This document shows, one piece after another, positions 1 through 6,165 of a stretch of DNA of 12,874 bases. Position 1 is the stretch's first letter. Every line of letters begins with the position of its first letter. Position numbers and translations under genes: made by a program. The notes beneath the pieces are model-generated. The model searched no databases, had not been told where the DNA came from, and worked only from the letters and a program-made list of their open reading frames with translations. The stretch spans positions 1 through 12,874 of the forward strand of contig DKMK01000119.1 in assembly GCA_002469545.1 (NCBI GenBank), given 5' to 3'. Source of the stretch: Rhodobacterales bacterium UBA7416. GTDB lineage: Bacteria; Pseudomonadota; Alphaproteobacteria; Rhodobacterales; Rhodobacteraceae.

Positions 1-24
1 CAACTAAACGCGGACAAGTCCAGA

Positions 25-984
25 TTATGCCAATTTAAAACTCATTGAGCGATTGGGGTTGTTGGCAAAGTCATTGAGGTAGAATTGCATCCAGTCAAAA
101 TGGCTTCCTGTTCCGAGTCGTGATTGGTGAATCCAAAATGACCTTTCCACGCTGGATTCAATCACCATTCGGTCCAACAAATCGTCAGTCATTTGTGATG
201 GGCTTGAACCTGTTATTTTGATGTAGGAGAAGATTAAGCCCACTTCGGCTTGTAAGGCTTGGTTTTTATGGGTGCTGGTTGAGGTCGTTTCGTAGGGTTT
301 TAAGCCGAGTTTCTTTAGCACATCTGAAAGCGGTAGGTCATTGAATGTGTCGAAGTTATTGAGGATGTGTTTGCCGAAGTCGTTACCATGGGGCATGCGT
401 GGGTCGGTTTCGTTCCACAGCTCAGGGTGATGAAGTAAGTGCGCGGCGTCTGGATGGTATTGTGACCAGTCGATGTTAATTTTTTTGTGCATACTCTGTG
501 TGCGTAAGTGTTTTGTGTATTGTTCATCACGATGATAAAGTTCTTCGCGGAATGCTTCTTCAGTGGGGAAATTTATTTCCATACCACTTCTGATGAGTTT
601 TAAACATGCGACCGTGTCAAAGTCATCAGTTTTCTTAATTCGCTTTGGAAGCCCCCATGACAATGCGTCATGCACGTCTTGTACGGCTTTCATGAATGTT
701 TTTTGAGTTAAATTTTGAAGTGAATAATCTTGGCTTTCCACTGGTGTAGTGTGGGTGCAAGGCCAATCTATAAAGATGGTTTTTGCTTTGCGTCGAAATA
801 AAACGCGAGGCTCTGGCTGTTGAACGCTGCCATCAAATCCATTTGATAATGTGATAAGTGAAACTTGAATCTCTTCAACGCCCGCACCGAATGTATCTAC
901 ATTATTACCGAGATAACTGGCGACGGCCGAAGCGGGACCACCCCCGAAAGTCGTGGGGGTGGTATGAGTGAAATAAAACCTCAA
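25..984 (-). CDS. Uncharacterised 319-aa protein, possible YfeS-like region
   Basis: I do not firmly recognise this protein. It has no signal peptide or membrane segment and reads as a soluble cytoplasmic protein. Residues 172-204 (DWSxxHPDAxxLL, then PHGNDFG) resemble from memory the 'HP.A..LL....FW...D...PHGxDxG' region of YfeS-type proteins. The following stretch to about residue 310 could belong to the same domain. Residues 1-165 match nothing I know. The start is a TTG directly after the TAA stop of the upstream oligoendopeptidase gene. A strong GGAGG lies in the last codons of that gene, five bases before the TTG, and no other plausible start occurs in the first ~95 codons, so translational coupling is likely. 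A 9-bp hairpin covers codons 8-16. It is the last gene of the minus-strand run. Existence as a gene is fairly sure; function is unknown. Confidence 0.72.
   Translation of the reverse strand: MRFYFTHTTPTTFGGGPASAVASYLGNNVDTFGAGVEEIQVSLITLSNGFDGSVQQPEPRVLFRRKAKTIFIDWPCTHTTPVESQDYSLQNLTQKTFMKAVQDVHDALSWGLPKRIKKTDDFDTVACLKLIRSGMEINFPTEEAFREELYHRDEQYTKHLRTQSMHKKINIDWSQYHPDAAHLLHHPELWNETDPRMPHGNDFGKHILNNFDTFNDLPLSDVLKKLGLKPYETTSTSTHKNQALQAEVGLIFSYIKITGSSPSQMTDDLLDRMVIESSVERSFWIHQSRLGTGSHFDWMQFYLNDFANNPNRSMSFKLA
937..963 (-). repeat. 9-bp inverted repeat in the start of the 319-aa gene
   Basis: ACCACCCCC (937-945) and GGGGGTGGT (955-963) are perfect complements around a 9-nt loop, giving a very GC-rich stem inside codons 8-16 of the 319-aa gene. 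No T-run follows on either strand, so it does not look like an intrinsic terminator. It could slow early elongation or protect the upstream pepF part of a processed mRNA. That role is inference. Confidence 0.5.
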
Positions 985-2814
985 TTACCCCTCCATTGCT
1001 TCCAATTCATCAATCATAGAGCTGATCAGAGACAGGCCTTTGTCCCAGAACTTTGGGTCACTGGCATCAAGGCCAAATGGGGCCAGTAATTCGGAGTGGT
1101 GTTTGGAACCACCCGCTGACAGCATGTCGAAATATTTATCTTGGAAATCGTCGCCGCTTTCTTCGTAGACCGCATATAATGCATTCACCAAGCCGTCGCC
1201 GAAGGCGTAGGCATAGACGTAGAACGGGGAGTGGATGAAGTGGGGGATGTATGTCCAGAAGGTTTCGTAACCTTCGACGAAGTTGAACACAGGGCCCAGT
1301 GATTCCGCCTGAATGGACATCCAGATTTCGTTGATTTGATCCGGTGTCAGTTCGCCATCCGCGCGGGCCGCGTGGAGTTTGCATTCGAAATCGTAGAACG
1401 CGATTTGGCGTACGACCGTGTTGATCATATCTTCGACTTTGCCAGCCAGTAGGCGTTTGCGTTGGGCGGGGTCTGTGGCGTTATCCAGCAGTTTACGGAA
1501 GGTCAGCATTTCGCCGAAGACGGATGCGGTTTCAGCCAGTGTTAGGGGAGTAGAGGCGAGAAGTTCGCCTTGGTCTGCGGCCAGTACTTGGTGCACGCCG
1601 TGGCCCAGTTCGTGGGCCAATGTCATCACATCGCGTTGTTTGCCCATGTAGTTGAGCATCACATATGGGTGGACGTTGGTGACGGTTGGATGTGCGAATG
1701 CACCCGGTGCTTTGCCGTCTTTGACGCCGGCATCGATCCAGCCGTCGGTGAAGAATGGCGCGGCGATTTCGGCCATTTTGGGTGAGAAATCTGCGTATGC
1801 GTCCATGACTGTCTTTTTGGCATCTTCCCATTGGATGTCTGCGCTGTCTTCGCCGTCTAGTGGTGCGTTGCGATCCCAAACTTCCATGGTTTCAAGGCCC
1901 ATCCATTTCGCCTTGAGCGCGTAGTAGCGGTGCGAGAGTTTTGGGTATGCGGCAACGACGGCGTTGCGTAATGCTTCGACGACTTCGGGTTCGACTTGGT
2001 TCGAGAGGTGACGACCGAATTGCGGGGTTGGCATTTTGCGCCAGCGGTCTTCGATCTCTTTTTCTTTCGCCAAGGTGTTTGTAATGCGTGAGAACAAGGC
2101 AACGTTTTCGCCGAACACTTTCATCAAAGCGCGCGTGCCTGTTTCGCGTTTTGCGCGGTCTGTGTCGGAGAGCAGGTTTAGTGTGGCTTCGAGGTTTAGG
2201 GTTTCGCCGTTTACATCGAAAGTGAGCGCGGCCATGGTTTCATCGAACAAGCGGTTCCATGCGGCGGCGCCGACCACGGATTGATCATGTAAGAATTGTT
2301 CCATTTCATCGGACAATTGGTGCGGTTTCATTTTGCGCAGGTTGTCCATGATCGGTTTGTAACGGGCGATTTTTGCGTTTGTGTTTAACAAAGCGTTCAT
2401 CACGTCATCGTCGATGCGGTTGATTTCGAGGCTGAAGAACACAAGCGGTGTGGTGAAATCCGTGATCTTGGCCTGCATGTCGGCCATGAATTTTCCGCGA
2501 TCCGCGTCCATGGTGTTTTGGTAATAAAGCAGGCCCGCGAAGGACATGATGCGGCCCGCGACGTTTTGAATGTCTTCGTAGCGTTCGATGCAGTTCAACA
2601 GGCCGTCCGCGGTCAGGCCATCCAATTCGCCCTGATAATCAGCGGCGAAGGTGGTGCAGTTTTTTTCGAGTTCGGCCAAATCATTCGTGATTTCGGGGCC
2701 GTCCATTGACGGGTACAGATCATCCAAGTTCCAATCGGGTAGATTTCCAAAATTACCACCTGTGGGATCGGCGGCATCATAGGTGATTTCGGGGAATTGT
2801 ACGGGTTTAAACAT
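985..2814 (-). CDS. pepF: Oligoendopeptidase F, M3 family zinc metallopeptidase
   Basis: Cytoplasmic zinc peptidase expected to cut short oligopeptides and so recycle peptides. The protein is 609 aa, normal for the PepF/M3 family. The zinc site is visible: HELGH at residues 401-405 gives two histidine ligands and the catalytic Glu402. Glu428 in LAETAS, about 25 residues on, is the expected third ligand. The N-terminal two-thirds is the helical M3 lobe, and there is no signal peptide. I chose the ATG at 2814 (MFKPVQF) over a longer frame because AAAGGAG sits five bases upstream and the extra residues look like non-coding translation. A 7-bp hairpin lies just before the ribosome binding site. 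The gene follows a small exported-protein gene by 55 bp, and its stop touches the TTG start of the 319-aa gene. Family assignment is very secure; the substrate is not known. Confidence 0.95.
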   Translation of the reverse strand: MFKPVQFPEITYDAADPTGGNFGNLPDWNLDDLYPSMDGPEITNDLAELEKNCTTFAADYQGELDGLTADGLLNCIERYEDIQNVAGRIMSFAGLLYYQNTMDADRGKFMADMQAKITDFTTPLVFFSLEINRIDDDVMNALLNTNAKIARYKPIMDNLRKMKPHQLSDEMEQFLHDQSVVGAAAWNRLFDETMAALTFDVNGETLNLEATLNLLSDTDRAKRETGTRALMKVFGENVALFSRITNTLAKEKEIEDRWRKMPTPQFGRHLSNQVEPEVVEALRNAVVAAYPKLSHRYYALKAKWMGLETMEVWDRNAPLDGEDSADIQWEDAKKTVMDAYADFSPKMAEIAAPFFTDGWIDAGVKDGKAPGAFAHPTVTNVHPYVMLNYMGKQRDVMTLAHELGHGVHQVLAADQGELLASTPLTLAETASVFGEMLTFRKLLDNATDPAQRKRLLAGKVEDMINTVVRQIAFYDFECKLHAARADGELTPDQINEIWMSIQAESLGPVFNFVEGYETFWTYIPHFIHSPFYVYAYAFGDGLVNALYAVYEESGDDFQDKYFDMLSAGGSKHHSELLAPFGLDASDPKFWDKGLSLISSMIDELEAMEG

Positions 2815-2829
2815 GGGGACTCCTTTGCG

Positions 2830-2848
2830 TTGCGTAAGGAGTACGCAA
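2830..2848 (-). promoter_or_regulatory. Hairpin before pepF with a loop complementary to its Shine-Dalgarno
   Basis: On the minus strand the sequence reads TTGCGTA, CTCCT, TACGCAA: a perfect 7-bp stem with a 5-nt loop. Five bases after the stem comes the pepF ribosome binding site AAGGAG and then the ATG at 2814. The loop CTCCT is the exact complement of AGGAG, so a loop-SD (pseudoknot-like) pairing is possible and could limit pepF translation. The stem and complementarity are seen directly; the regulatory role is inferred. Confidence 0.4.
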
Positions 2849-2869
2849 GCAGGTGGGGATTGAAAAGGG

Positions 2870-3187
2870 TTAGATTTCTTTTGTGCCTTCGGGCAGTGGT
2901 TTTTCGCGCGGCGCATCGGGTTTACGACGGATGATGATGTCGCCGTTTGGTAGAACTTCGGGGGCGGAGTAGTTGGACCAATCTGTAATTGTGTCTTGGA
3001 GTTGCGACAGGGCTGGCCCCATTTCCTGCATGAATTTTTCCATCATGTCTTCGGAATCTGTGCTGAATTGTTCGAGCAGTTCAAAGAAGCGTCCGATTGT
3101 TGTATCGGGTGATGTTTCGGTTTCGCCCTGTGCTGGCGTGCTGGTGAGGGCGGCCATGAGGGCCGAAATCGCGATGAGCTGTTTCAT
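2870..3187 (-). CDS. Small exported conserved protein of unknown function
   Basis: A 105-aa protein with a clear Sec signal peptide: MKQ, a hydrophobic stretch to about residue 17, then PAQG with likely cleavage after Gly21. The mature part, about 84 residues, is acidic and helical (about 30-70, FFELLEQF...MMEKFMQEM...LSQLQDTI). It ends in an extended segment with LPNGDIIIRRKPDAP. From memory, very similar short exported proteins with an '...APE.LPNGDIIIRRKPDAP' tail are common in Rhodobacterales and have no known role. There is no Walker motif, so any ATPase label would be wrong. It sits 39 bp after the EEP-family gene and 55 bp before pepF. No good ribosome binding site precedes the ATG. 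A CATATT hexamer six bases upstream could be a -10 element, but support is weak. Confidence 0.75.
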   Translation of the reverse strand: MKQLIAISALMAALTSTPAQGETETSPDTTIGRFFELLEQFSTDSEDMMEKFMQEMGPALSQLQDTITDWSNYSAPEVLPNGDIIIRRKPDAPREKPLPEGTKEI

Positions 3188-3226
3188 GAGGGTAATATGG
3201 TGGTTTTGGATTTGGTTTTCCAGTGT

Positions 3227-4246
3227 TTAGCTGAAATCGAGATCCAAAGTCACTGGGAAGTGATCGGATGCGGTTAGTAATGCTTGGCATATTTCGTTGG
3301 ATTTATAGCATTCTGGGTGATCAAACGGATGCCATATTGTCCATTTATGGGTGCCAAGTGCGCGCAAGCTTGGGGTGATCATGATATAGTCCAAAAGGGC
3401 GTTGAGGTAGGTTTTGGTGCGGTGGTCAAAGAAGCGCGATGTTGTCGGTTGAACGGCGAAAGGGCGTGACATGGCCTGTGCTGCGTGGGGTTCGTACAGT
3501 CGTTTTTCGGGTTTTTGAGTGGTGCCCAGAACGATTTCAATGCCGGAATGACCGAATTCCGTTTCGAATTCATCAAGGCCTGGGCCGTCGTTGAAATCAC
3601 CCAAAACGATCAAGTGTTCTTTGCGGCGTAGATGCTGTTCGACGCGGCGACGTATCCACAGGCATTGTGTCAGTTGTTTGCGGCGGTTGGTTAGTGAAAT
3701 TTTCGTTGCGTGTTCTTTGTTTTTTGCACCGTGGGGCGCCTTTGATTTTGCGTGCACGCCGATCAGGCGAAAGTTGGGGCCGAGGCCTTTGGGGTTGATA
3801 ACCAATTCAAGGGGCGGTTTGGAAAAGGTGACGGGCGTTTGCGCATCAGCGCCTTTGCCTAGAACGAATTTATTATCGAATGCGGGCGCGCGTTTGGATG
3901 GTTTGGCCGGCGCGTGGGACACATCCATTTTGGTTGGATCATAGAGAAGTGCAATTTCTTGTTGTGTGTCGTTTTTTAGGCCCGTGACTGCCTGTGTTTG
4001 GCGGAGCCCGAAATGGCGGGCGAAATTTTTCAAAGCCTTTGTTGACGAACGGCTGCCCGTGGTTTGTGGGGCCTCGATGATCATGACTGCATCGGCATCA
4101 AGTGCCTTAAATACGGTGCCTAACGCGTTGGTTTGTTGAACTTTTTCCACATCGTAACGCCCGGACCAACTGCGATCCATGATCAATTCATTGGCGTCAT
4201 CAAAGAGGTAAGAAAACCATTCGATGTTATATGTGGCGATGCGCAT
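3227..4246 (-). CDS. Endonuclease/exonuclease/phosphatase (EEP) family protein
   Basis: A 339-aa member of the metal-dependent EEP superfamily (exonuclease III / DNase I / sphingomyelinase fold), which hydrolyses phosphodiester or phosphoester bonds. The motifs appear in order: TYNIEWF with Asn7, IIEAP with the metal-binding Glu58, GVHAKSK around the middle, LGDFND with Asp217 and Asn219, LLDYIMIT near the C terminus, and SDHFP with the Asp328/His329 pair. The motif set is complete, so it should be active, but the substrate cannot be read from sequence. No signal peptide is seen. I chose the ATG at 4246 (MRIATYN) because the family begins directly with this strand. It overlaps the stop of the upstream TerB/J-domain gene by one base (TAATG), implying coupled translation. 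DNA repair or RNA turnover would suit its SOS-linked neighbourhood, but that is inference. Confidence 0.9.
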   Translation of the reverse strand: MRIATYNIEWFSYLFDDANELIMDRSWSGRYDVEKVQQTNALGTVFKALDADAVMIIEAPQTTGSRSSTKALKNFARHFGLRQTQAVTGLKNDTQQEIALLYDPTKMDVSHAPAKPSKRAPAFDNKFVLGKGADAQTPVTFSKPPLELVINPKGLGPNFRLIGVHAKSKAPHGAKNKEHATKISLTNRRKQLTQCLWIRRRVEQHLRRKEHLIVLGDFNDGPGLDEFETEFGHSGIEIVLGTTQKPEKRLYEPHAAQAMSRPFAVQPTTSRFFDHRTKTYLNALLDYIMITPSLRALGTHKWTIWHPFDHPECYKSNEICQALLTASDHFPVTLDLDFS

Positions 4247-4932
4247 TAAGCGGGCTCGTGAGCGTCGTATATCTCTTCCCATGCTTGGTTTATGGCGATC
4301 ATTTTCTTGGTGGCCATTGTTATAGCCTCTTCTGGCAGGCCCTTGGACATCAAGATATCAGGGTGTGTTTCGCGAATTTTTTGACGCCAAATTTTGCGGA
4401 CTTCTTCGAGTGGTGTGTCTGGGGTTACGCCCAAAACGTCAAAGGCATCCGGTGGTGCATCTGGCACAAAACGTGTGCGCATGGAGCGAAATGCGGCGCC
4501 TTCAATTTCAAATGTTTGTGCGACGGTGTGGACGAAATCGTTTTCGGCTGGATGATATTGACCGTCTGCCATGGCGATGTGAAACAGACCTTCGACCAAG
4601 TTTTCCATCACGGGCATTTCATCTTTGAACATGGCGGCGACGGTGGCGGCGTATACTTCGTAGCCCGCAACGTCTTGGCGGGCCAGATTGAAGACACGCG
4701 CGGCCTGTGCTTCGTCGCGTTTGGCGATGTGGAAAACTTGACGGAATGCGGCGACTTCGTCTTTTGTGACCAACCCGTCTGCCTTGGCCATTTTAGCGCC
4801 AAGTGCGATGACGGCGATTGTGAAGGCCACAGAGCGTTCGGGTTTTGTGCGAAGTTTGTCCAAAACCGTGGTCAGGCTTTCGCCTTTGGTTAGTGCGGAC
4901 ATTGCGTCCGATATGCGTGTCCAAACTGACAT
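4246..4932 (-). CDS. Soluble TerB plus J-domain protein (DjlA-like co-chaperone)
   Basis: A 228-aa two-domain protein. Residues about 34-145 form a TerB-like helical domain (IALGAKMAKADGLVTKDE, then HIAMADGQYHPAE). Residues 162-226 form a C-terminal J-domain (DAFDVLGV...) with the HPD tripeptide at 190-192 needed to stimulate DnaK ATPase. This order matches the cytosolic part of DjlA, but the N-terminal membrane anchor of DjlA is absent, so the protein should be soluble. It probably hands clients to DnaK; the TerB domain may bind partners or metal. The start ATG at 4932 is preceded by AAGGGTG. It begins 3 bp after the GNAT gene and overlaps the EEP gene by one base, so these three are very likely co-translated. 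Domain calls are secure; the client is unknown. Confidence 0.9.
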   Translation of the reverse strand: MSVWTRISDAMSALTKGESLTTVLDKLRTKPERSVAFTIAVIALGAKMAKADGLVTKDEVAAFRQVFHIAKRDEAQAARVFNLARQDVAGYEVYAATVAAMFKDEMPVMENLVEGLFHIAMADGQYHPAENDFVHTVAQTFEIEGAAFRSMRTRFVPDAPPDAFDVLGVTPDTPLEEVRKIWRQKIRETHPDILMSKGLPEEAITMATKKMIAINQAWEEIYDAHEPA

Positions 4933-4935
4933 GTT

Positions 4936-5436
4936 TCACCCTTTGTCGTGTTCCGTGCCTTGTTGGTACAGGTATTTTTGCATGAAGACCAGATCGTGCC
5001 ATTGATCGAATTTATAACCGACGCGCGGTAAATGCGCGGTTTGCTGATAACCGCAGGCCTTATGAAAGGCGATGCTGTCGGTGTTGTCGGGGTTGATTCC
5101 ACCAATGAGGGTGTGAATGTCAGCGGATTTTGCCGCCCGTTCCAGTGTGGTGAGCATTTTGCGGCCCCATCCTTGGCCCTGAAAATCTGGGTGAAACCAG
5201 ATGGAATGTTCGGCTGTGTGGACATAGCCTGGGCCTGATCGAAAGGGGCTGAAAGTGGCGAAGCCGCGGATGTTATCAGGGGCACAGACCAAAAATGCAT
5301 TTTTCTGGATTGCATTTGTGATGTCGGCGGTGGTTTTTTCCACTGAATTAAATGTGGCGGTGGTGTTGCAGATGTAATGATTCCAGATCGCCGCAATGGC
5401 GGGGGCGTCATGTTGTGTGGCGGGACGTATTGTCAT
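4936..5436 (-). CDS. GNAT N-acetyltransferase, PAT/MAT (phosphinothricin acetyltransferase-like) type
   Basis: A 166-aa acetyl-CoA-dependent N-acetyltransferase. It starts IRPATxxDAPAIAAIWN, typical of the group that includes phosphinothricin and methionine-sulfone/sulfoximine acetyltransferases. The TATF segment at residues 26-29 also fits. The acetyl-CoA pyrophosphate loop is QGQGWG at 86-91, and the C-terminal NPDNTDSIAFHKACGY stretch is the usual motif-B region. Likely role: acetylating a small toxic amine or amino-acid analogue; the true substrate is unknown. I chose the ATG at 5436 because the family begins here and the longer frame upstream is antisense to the ImuA-like gene. No Shine-Dalgarno is visible, but a TTGACA box overlaps the stop of the upstream gene and could drive a leaderless transcript. 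Gap to the next gene is 3 bp. Confidence 0.9.
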   Translation of the reverse strand: MTIRPATQHDAPAIAAIWNHYICNTTATFNSVEKTTADITNAIQKNAFLVCAPDNIRGFATFSPFRSGPGYVHTAEHSIWFHPDFQGQGWGRKMLTTLERAAKSADIHTLIGGINPDNTDSIAFHKACGYQQTAHLPRVGYKFDQWHDLVFMQKYLYQQGTEHDKG

Positions 5437-5442
5437 GATCGG

Positions 5443-5471
5443 ATATTTGACGGTGTTTTGTGTCTTGTCAA
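5443..5471 (-). promoter_or_regulatory. Possible internal promoter for the GNAT gene
   Basis: On the minus strand a perfect TTGACA (5471-5466) overlaps the TGA stop of the ImuA-like gene. After 17 bp comes AAATAT (5448-5443), a weak -10 element with 3 of 6 consensus bases. Initiation about 7 bases on would fall on the ATG at 5436, matching the lack of a ribosome binding site. The -35 is good and the -10 poor, so this is tentative. Confidence 0.3.
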
Positions 5472-6070
5472 TTAATGGCGCCATGTAAATGTGGTTTGCC
5501 GTCCGTGATCCGCATGGCCCATGCGGCGGGCGGCGCCATACGGGCGCGGCGGCGTTGTAACATCCAACCGTCGTGGTCTGCTTTGTGTTGTGGTGACAGG
5601 TGCCAGCGGGTTTCCACGCCTGCCGCGCCACCGTCACCGGGGGTTAAGATCAGCGCGATTGGGTTTACTTTGCGGCGTTGTGCGCCTGTTTCGGCGGCTA
5701 AATGCAAGCGTCGTATCGGGGTGAGGGGCGGTGGATCGGGCAGTTCTGCGATCACAAGGGGAACGCAACCTGCGCGTAATACCTCTTCGACGCACCATAA
5801 GATGTCTTCGAGCCGTTTGGGCATGGCGAATGTAATGCGTGTTGGATCAATCCAGGGGCAGATGCCGTCACCTAACAGGCGATCTGTTTCCCAATGACTG
5901 TGTATCCAAAAGATATGCCCATCGGTATTTTGCGCCGCCAACAGTGCCAAGGTGCGCCGTGATGGCCCGCAAAATTCATGCGCACGTGCATAGGTCAGCG
6001 ACAGATCATCGATGAAGGGTAGCCCATCCGCAGGGCGGTGGGTTTGACGTTTTAACAGGGCAGCAGACAT
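5468..6070 (-). CDS. ImuA/RecA-like protein, P-loop-less, SOS-type gene
   Basis: A 200-aa protein resembling ImuA, the RecA-related accessory factor of the ImuA-ImuB-DnaE2 mutagenic translesion synthesis machinery. Seen motifs: ARAHEFCGPSRRTLALLAA at residues 28-46, FWIH at 54-57, LLGDGICPWIDPTRI in the middle, then LWCVEEVLRAGCVPLVIAEL and RRLHLAAE. These follow the ImuA pattern (HE..G, LYG.GL..LG.dP, W.leEaLrsG, R.LqLAA). There is no Walker A motif, so ATP hydrolysis is unlikely. No Shine-Dalgarno precedes the ATG at 6070. Instead a -10-like TATATC ends seven bases upstream, suggesting a leaderless mRNA. A perfect LexA box lies in that promoter, which strongly supports a DNA-damage role. 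The usual partners imuB and dnaE2 do not follow; a GNAT gene does, 31 bp on. An uncharacterised roseobacter relative of ImuA is the main alternative. Confidence 0.72.
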   Translation of the reverse strand: MSAALLKRQTHRPADGLPFIDDLSLTYARAHEFCGPSRRTLALLAAQNTDGHIFWIHSHWETDRLLGDGICPWIDPTRITFAMPKRLEDILWCVEEVLRAGCVPLVIAELPDPPPLTPIRRLHLAAETGAQRRKVNPIALILTPGDGGAAGVETRWHLSPQHKADHDGWMLQRRRARMAPPAAWAMRITDGKPHLHGAIN

Positions 6071-6076
6071 TTGGAT

Positions 6077-6105
6077 GATATAGCATGTTCTGCGTTTGTT
6101 CTCAA
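6077..6105 (-). promoter_or_regulatory. Sigma-70 type promoter of the ImuA-like gene
   Basis: On the minus strand TTGAGA (6105-6100, 5 of 6 to TTGACA) is followed by exactly 17 bp and then TATATC (6082-6077, 4 of 6 to TATAAT). Six bases separate the -10 from the ATG at 6070, so transcription would begin at or next to the start codon. The spacer contains the LexA box, an arrangement expected for repression by occlusion. Confidence 0.6.
6087..6101. promoter_or_regulatory. LexA operator (alphaproteobacterial SOS box)
   Basis: GTTC (6087-6090), seven bases, GTTC (6098-6101) is an exact match to the direct-repeat LexA box GTTC-N7-GTTC established for Rhodobacter and other alphaproteobacteria. It lies between the -35 and -10 of the ImuA-like gene and 17 bp from its ATG. 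LexA should repress that gene until RecA-driven cleavage. It lies just outside the divergent DUF4153 promoter. Confidence 0.75.
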
Positions 6106-6114
6106 GAGATTCGA

Positions 6115-6150
6115 TTGACTGTTTTGGGAAATGCGCGATGATCAGCGCAT
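6115..6150 (+). promoter_or_regulatory. Promoter and overlapping dyad before the DUF4153 gene
   Basis: TTGACT (6115-6120, 5 of 6) and GATGAT (6137-6142, 4 of 6) are spaced by 16 bp and could form a sigma-70 promoter. An inverted repeat, ATGCGC (6131-6136) and GCGCAT (6145-6150), brackets the -10 and could be an operator or a 5'-UTR hairpin. The ribosome binding site GGAG (6156-6159) follows, six bases before the ATG at 6166. Confidence 0.4.
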
Positions 6151-6165
6151 AGCTTGGAGATATTT

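Noticed and set aside
937..963. Inverted repeat considered as the pepF terminator
   Set aside because: No T-run follows the stem on either strand, and it lies within the next open frame, which has a good ribosome binding site.
4231..4893. 220-codon plus-strand frame opposite the TerB/J-domain gene
   Set aside because: It is a shadow of a gene with clear TerB and HPD motifs; the product has the odd Cys/Gly/Phe composition of antisense translation.
5437..5637. N-terminal extension of the GNAT frame
   Set aside because: It is antisense-free of family similarity and overlaps the ImuA-like coding region in another frame; the GNAT family starts at MTIRPAT (5436).
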